Positions 61,999-64,000 of a DNA stretch of 64,000 bases are shown one piece after another (position 1 is the first letter of the stretch; each line of letters opens with the position of its first letter). Origin of the DNA: Marinobacterium ramblicola. GTDB taxonomy: Bacteria; Pseudomonadota; Gammaproteobacteria; Pseudomonadales; Balneatricaceae. The notes under the pieces were generated by a model. That model had not been told where the DNA came from, made no database searches, and worked only from the letters and a program-made list of their open reading frames with translations. The DNA lies in assembly GCF_019084545.1 (NCBI RefSeq), contig NZ_JAHREP010000012.1, positions 62,001 through 126,000 of the forward strand. Reading direction: 5' to 3'. The position numbers and the translations under genes are program-made.

Positions 61999-62156
61999 CA
62001 GAGCTGCGTGCTGGCACGGAACCATACCGCGTAATTACGGGTTGGATTGCGCGCTATTGCGAATAGGTCTGTCCAGTTGACCCTGAGATACTGAAGATCG
62101 CTCGATCAGCGTCTAAGCTGATTTGGTGAACCCCAATATAAAAGGACATAAAAACA

Positions 62157-63236
62157 ATGTTGAAACTGACGTTTGCCCGTAAGCTGATTGCGGCTGCAGC
62201 CTGTGTTGCTGCCGTTATCGCGCCGGCTCAGGCCGCAGAAAAAACCTACCGTCTGAAACTGGCCGAGACCTGGCCGACCAACTTCGGTGTGTTCAGCCAC
62301 CCCGCGCGTGAGATGGCGCAGCTGGCGGAACAGATGTCCAACGGCAGACTGAAGATCGAGATCGACACTGCCAACAAACACAAGTCCGCTTTCGGCGTGT
62401 TCGACATGGTCCGTGCCGGTCAGTACGACCTGGGTCACTCAGCTTCCTACTACTGGAAGGGCAAGGTGCCCAATACCCTGTTCTTCACCACCATGCCGTT
62501 CGGCATGACCGCGACCGAGCAATATGGTTGGTTCTACTACGGTGGTGGCATGGAGCTGATGCAGAAGGTGTACGAGCCGTTCGGCCTGATGTCGGTTCCC
62601 GGCGGCAACACCGGTATGCAGATGGGCGGCTGGTTCCGCAAGGAGATCAACTCCGTCGAGGATCTCAACGGTCTGAAGATGCGTATTCCTGGCTTCGCCG
62701 GTGAGGTATTGGCCAAGTTGGGCGCAAGCCCGACCAACATCGCGCCGGGTGAGCTCTACACCTCGCTGGAGCGTGGCACCATCGACGCACTGGAGTGGGT
62801 CGGCCCCTCCATGGACCTGCGCATGGGCTTCCACAAGATCGCGCCTTACTACTACACCGGTTGGCATGAGCCGGGTACCGAGCTGCAGTTCCTGATCAAC
62901 AAGAAGAAGTTCGAAACCCTGCCGGAAGATCTGCAGAAGATCCTGTTGACCGCGATGAAGGTGTCTGCCTACAACATGACCATCGAATCGCACCATGCAT
63001 CGGCCGAGAACTGGTTTAACATGAAGACCGAGTTCCCTGACGTACAAGTAAAGAACTTCCCGCCTGAAGTCATCGCTGCGCTGAAAAAAGCCAACGATGA
63101 ACTGCTGGTCGACGCGGCTGCAGCGGACCCCCTGGCCAAGGAGATCATCGACTCCCAGGCCGGTTATCAGAAACTGATCCGCGTATGGACCAATATCGGC
63201 GAACGCGCCTACCTGAACAGCATGGCTGAGGAGTAA
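62157..63236 (+). CDS. dctP: TRAP transporter solute-binding protein, DctP family
   Basis: 359 residues. The signal peptide is cut after AQA (about residue 25). LKLAETWPTNFGVFSHPAREMAQLAEQMSNGRLKIEI, NGLKMRIPGFAGEVLAKLGASPTNIAPGELYTSLERGTIDALEWVGP (spread over 170-215) carry the DctP fold and the conserved Arg that binds the carboxylate of the substrate. It binds an organic acid in the periplasm for the DctQM pump. The family includes C4-dicarboxylate, 2-oxoacid and other binders; the substrate is not decided. The WVGPSMDLRMGFHKIAPYYYTGWHEPG segment is typical of the monocarboxylate/2-oxoacid-like branch, as inference. Confidence 0.92.
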   Translation: MLKLTFARKLIAAAACVAAVIAPAQAAEKTYRLKLAETWPTNFGVFSHPAREMAQLAEQMSNGRLKIEIDTANKHKSAFGVFDMVRAGQYDLGHSASYYWKGKVPNTLFFTTMPFGMTATEQYGWFYYGGGMELMQKVYEPFGLMSVPGGNTGMQMGGWFRKEINSVEDLNGLKMRIPGFAGEVLAKLGASPTNIAPGELYTSLERGTIDALEWVGPSMDLRMGFHKIAPYYYTGWHEPGTELQFLINKKKFETLPEDLQKILLTAMKVSAYNMTIESHHASAENWFNMKTEFPDVQVKNFPPEVIAALKKANDELLVDAAAADPLAKEIIDSQAGYQKLIRVWTNIGERAYLNSMAEE

Positions 63237-63248
63237 ACTCCGCCCTGC

Positions 63249-63275
63249 GGGAGCCCAGCCTCGGCTGCGGCTCCC
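63249..63275. repeat. REP-like hairpin in the dctP-dctQ gap
   Basis: GGGAGCC (63249-63255) pairs with GGCTCCC (63269-63275) and CAGCC (63256-63260) with GGCTG (63263-63267), leaving a two-base loop and one bulged C. It begins 12 bases past the dctP stop. Such hairpins between a binding-protein gene and its permease genes protect the upstream mRNA and lower permease expression. The sequence resembles REP elements, but I saw no second copy in this window. Confidence 0.6.
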
Positions 63276-63319
63276 ACGCCTCGTTCAAACTTACCCCTCG
63301 GGCCATGAGGTCGCTGACC

Positions 63320-63856
63320 ATGTTTCTGTTACGTCTTGAACAGACGATCGATCGGTTTTCCGATCTGCTTGGCAAAATCGCCGCCATCCTCTTCGTGCTG
63401 ATGCTGTTCAACGTCTTTTACGACGTTGTATCCCGCTACCTGTTCAACGCCGTCTCGATCGGCATGCAGGAGATGGAGTGGCATCTGTTCGCCGCCATGT
63501 TCATGCTTGGCATCCCCTTTACGCTGCGCGCCGGCGGGCATGTGCGGGTTGATGTGATCTACGAGGGCCTCGCCCTGCGCAAGAAAGCCTGGATCGATCT
63601 GGTGTGTACGCTGGTGCTGCTGATCCCGTTCTGTCTGCTGGTGGCCTGGTACGGTGTCGACTTTGCACGCGAGTCTTTCCAACTAGGTGAAGGCTCGGGC
63701 GACCCGGGCGGCTTGCCTTATCGCTGGATCATAAAATCGATTATCCCGTTTGCGATGTTTTTTAACTTCATCAGCGGAATAGGGCTGATGCTGCGTTCGA
63801 TCAATATCCTGGCGGGACGTCACCAGGATGATGACTATACGCCGATTCAACATTAA
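63320..63856 (+). CDS. dctQ: TRAP transporter small permease, DctQ family
   Basis: 178 residues with four membrane helices. ILFVLMLFNVFYDVVSRYLFN, ISIGMQEMEWHLFAAMFMLG-like VSIGMQEMEWHLFAAMFMLGIPFTLRAGGHVRVDV and SFQLGEGSGDPGGLPYRWIIKSIIP match DctQ. It is the small membrane subunit that pairs with DctM. I chose ATG 63320, nine bases after GAGG; ATG 63305 gives five more residues. It is separated from dctP by the hairpin at 63249-63275. Confidence 0.9.
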   Translation: MFLLRLEQTIDRFSDLLGKIAAILFVLMLFNVFYDVVSRYLFNAVSIGMQEMEWHLFAAMFMLGIPFTLRAGGHVRVDVIYEGLALRKKAWIDLVCTLVLLIPFCLLVAWYGVDFARESFQLGEGSGDPGGLPYRWIIKSIIPFAMFFNFISGIGLMLRSINILAGRHQDDDYTPIQH

Positions 63857-63874
63857 GCAGCCGGAGTTCAGATA

Positions 63875-64000
63875 ATGATCGGTATTATCATGTTTTTCGC
63901 CGCCCTGCTGATGTTGCTGGTCGGCTTTCCTGTGGCCTATACCTTCGGTGGTGTGGCTTTGATCTTCGGCGTGCTTGCCGAGGGACCTGATATCTTCGCT
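63875..64000 (+). CDS. dctM: TRAP transporter large permease, DctM family (partial, start only)
   Basis: The window ends after 42 codons. The start MIGIIMFFAALLMLLVGFPV, then AYTFGGVALIFGVL, is the usual first segment of DctM/SiaM, a protein of about 430 residues and 11-12 helices that drives Na+-coupled uptake. CCGGAG lies upstream of ATG 63875, and the gene follows dctQ by 18 bases. Confidence 0.9.
   Translation, partial: MIGIIMFFAALLMLLVGFPVAYTFGGVALIFGVLAEGPDIFA

Noticed and set aside
62010-62040. Sigma-54 promoter before dctP (TGGCACG)
   Set aside because: The -24 word is good, but the -12 GC at the required distance is missing. DctB and DctD are not in the window.
1-64000. tRNA, rRNA, CRISPR arrays, prophage or insertion sequences
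   Set aside because: None could be recognised by eye. Candidate T-loop words such as GGTTCGAAC near 48210 lie inside coding sequence without the rest of a tRNA.

Overview
The window looks like chromosomal DNA of a moderately G+C-rich marine-type gammaproteobacterium. An Oceanospirillales or related lineage is my inference. The evidence is a complete Rsx/Rnf operon with nth at its end, an E. coli-like metG/apbC pair, class Ia NrdB followed by a YfaE ferredoxin, a TmcA acetyltransferase, an NhaD antiporter, a TRAP dicarboxylate-type transporter, and many c-di-GMP and chemotaxis genes. I saw no tRNA, rRNA, CRISPR array, prophage or insertion sequence. Nearly all of the window is densely packed housekeeping and signalling genes.

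Layout. 1-430: the end of nrdB plus yfaE and a terminator. 430-1107: a gene-free stretch with repeats. 1108-9859 (minus strand): rsxABCDGE, a receiver-CheC protein, a PAS-GGEEF diguanylate cyclase and nth. 10029-20447: sulfate assimilation, with cysN and cysD on the minus strand and, divergently, a TSUP permease, cysI, a DUF934 gene, cysH, a large membrane-anchored unknown and cysG. 20482-27466: nhaD with a folded leader, trmN6, a GIY-YIG protein, a possible small RNA, a deaD-type helicase, a YfcG-like transferase, an unknown membrane protein and smrA. 27597-38665: a degenerate GGDEF protein coupled to tmcA, a MOSC protein, a TPR-methyltransferase, small genes, a CigR-like protein, ybaK, a GlrR-like regulator with broken catalytic motifs, dodecin, a lipoprotein, a membrane J-protein and a VWA-like protein. 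38739-50390: an OlsF-like double acyltransferase, a 58-residue Arg-rich protein, a PanE-HopJ fusion, metG, an HDOD protein, trmA and an LplT-Aas fusion. 50447-64000: apbC, dcd, two unknowns, tolC overlapped by a diguanylate cyclase gene, an aspartate aminotransferase, uvrB, a chemoreceptor with a folded leader, and TRAP genes dctP, dctQ and the start of dctM.

How the genes work together. Sulfate is activated by CysDN, reduced by CysH and then by siroheme-dependent CysI, and CysG makes the siroheme. CysN carries what looks like a dead remnant of APS kinase. The Rsx complex (electron transfer for SoxR reduction or ion pumping) shares a transcription unit with two signalling genes placed before nth. 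Phospholipid remodelling is represented twice, by OlsF-like and LplT-Aas proteins.

The most interesting items are: the GlrR-family protein that has lost Walker B and other catalytic residues; the four-hairpin small-RNA candidate beside deaD; the branched leader of nhaD; the switch-like inverted repeats between rsxE and the receiver-CheC gene; the folded chemoreceptor leader; the vestigial APS kinase on CysN; the PanE-HopJ fusion; and a set of perfect hairpins without T-tracts at gene ends.
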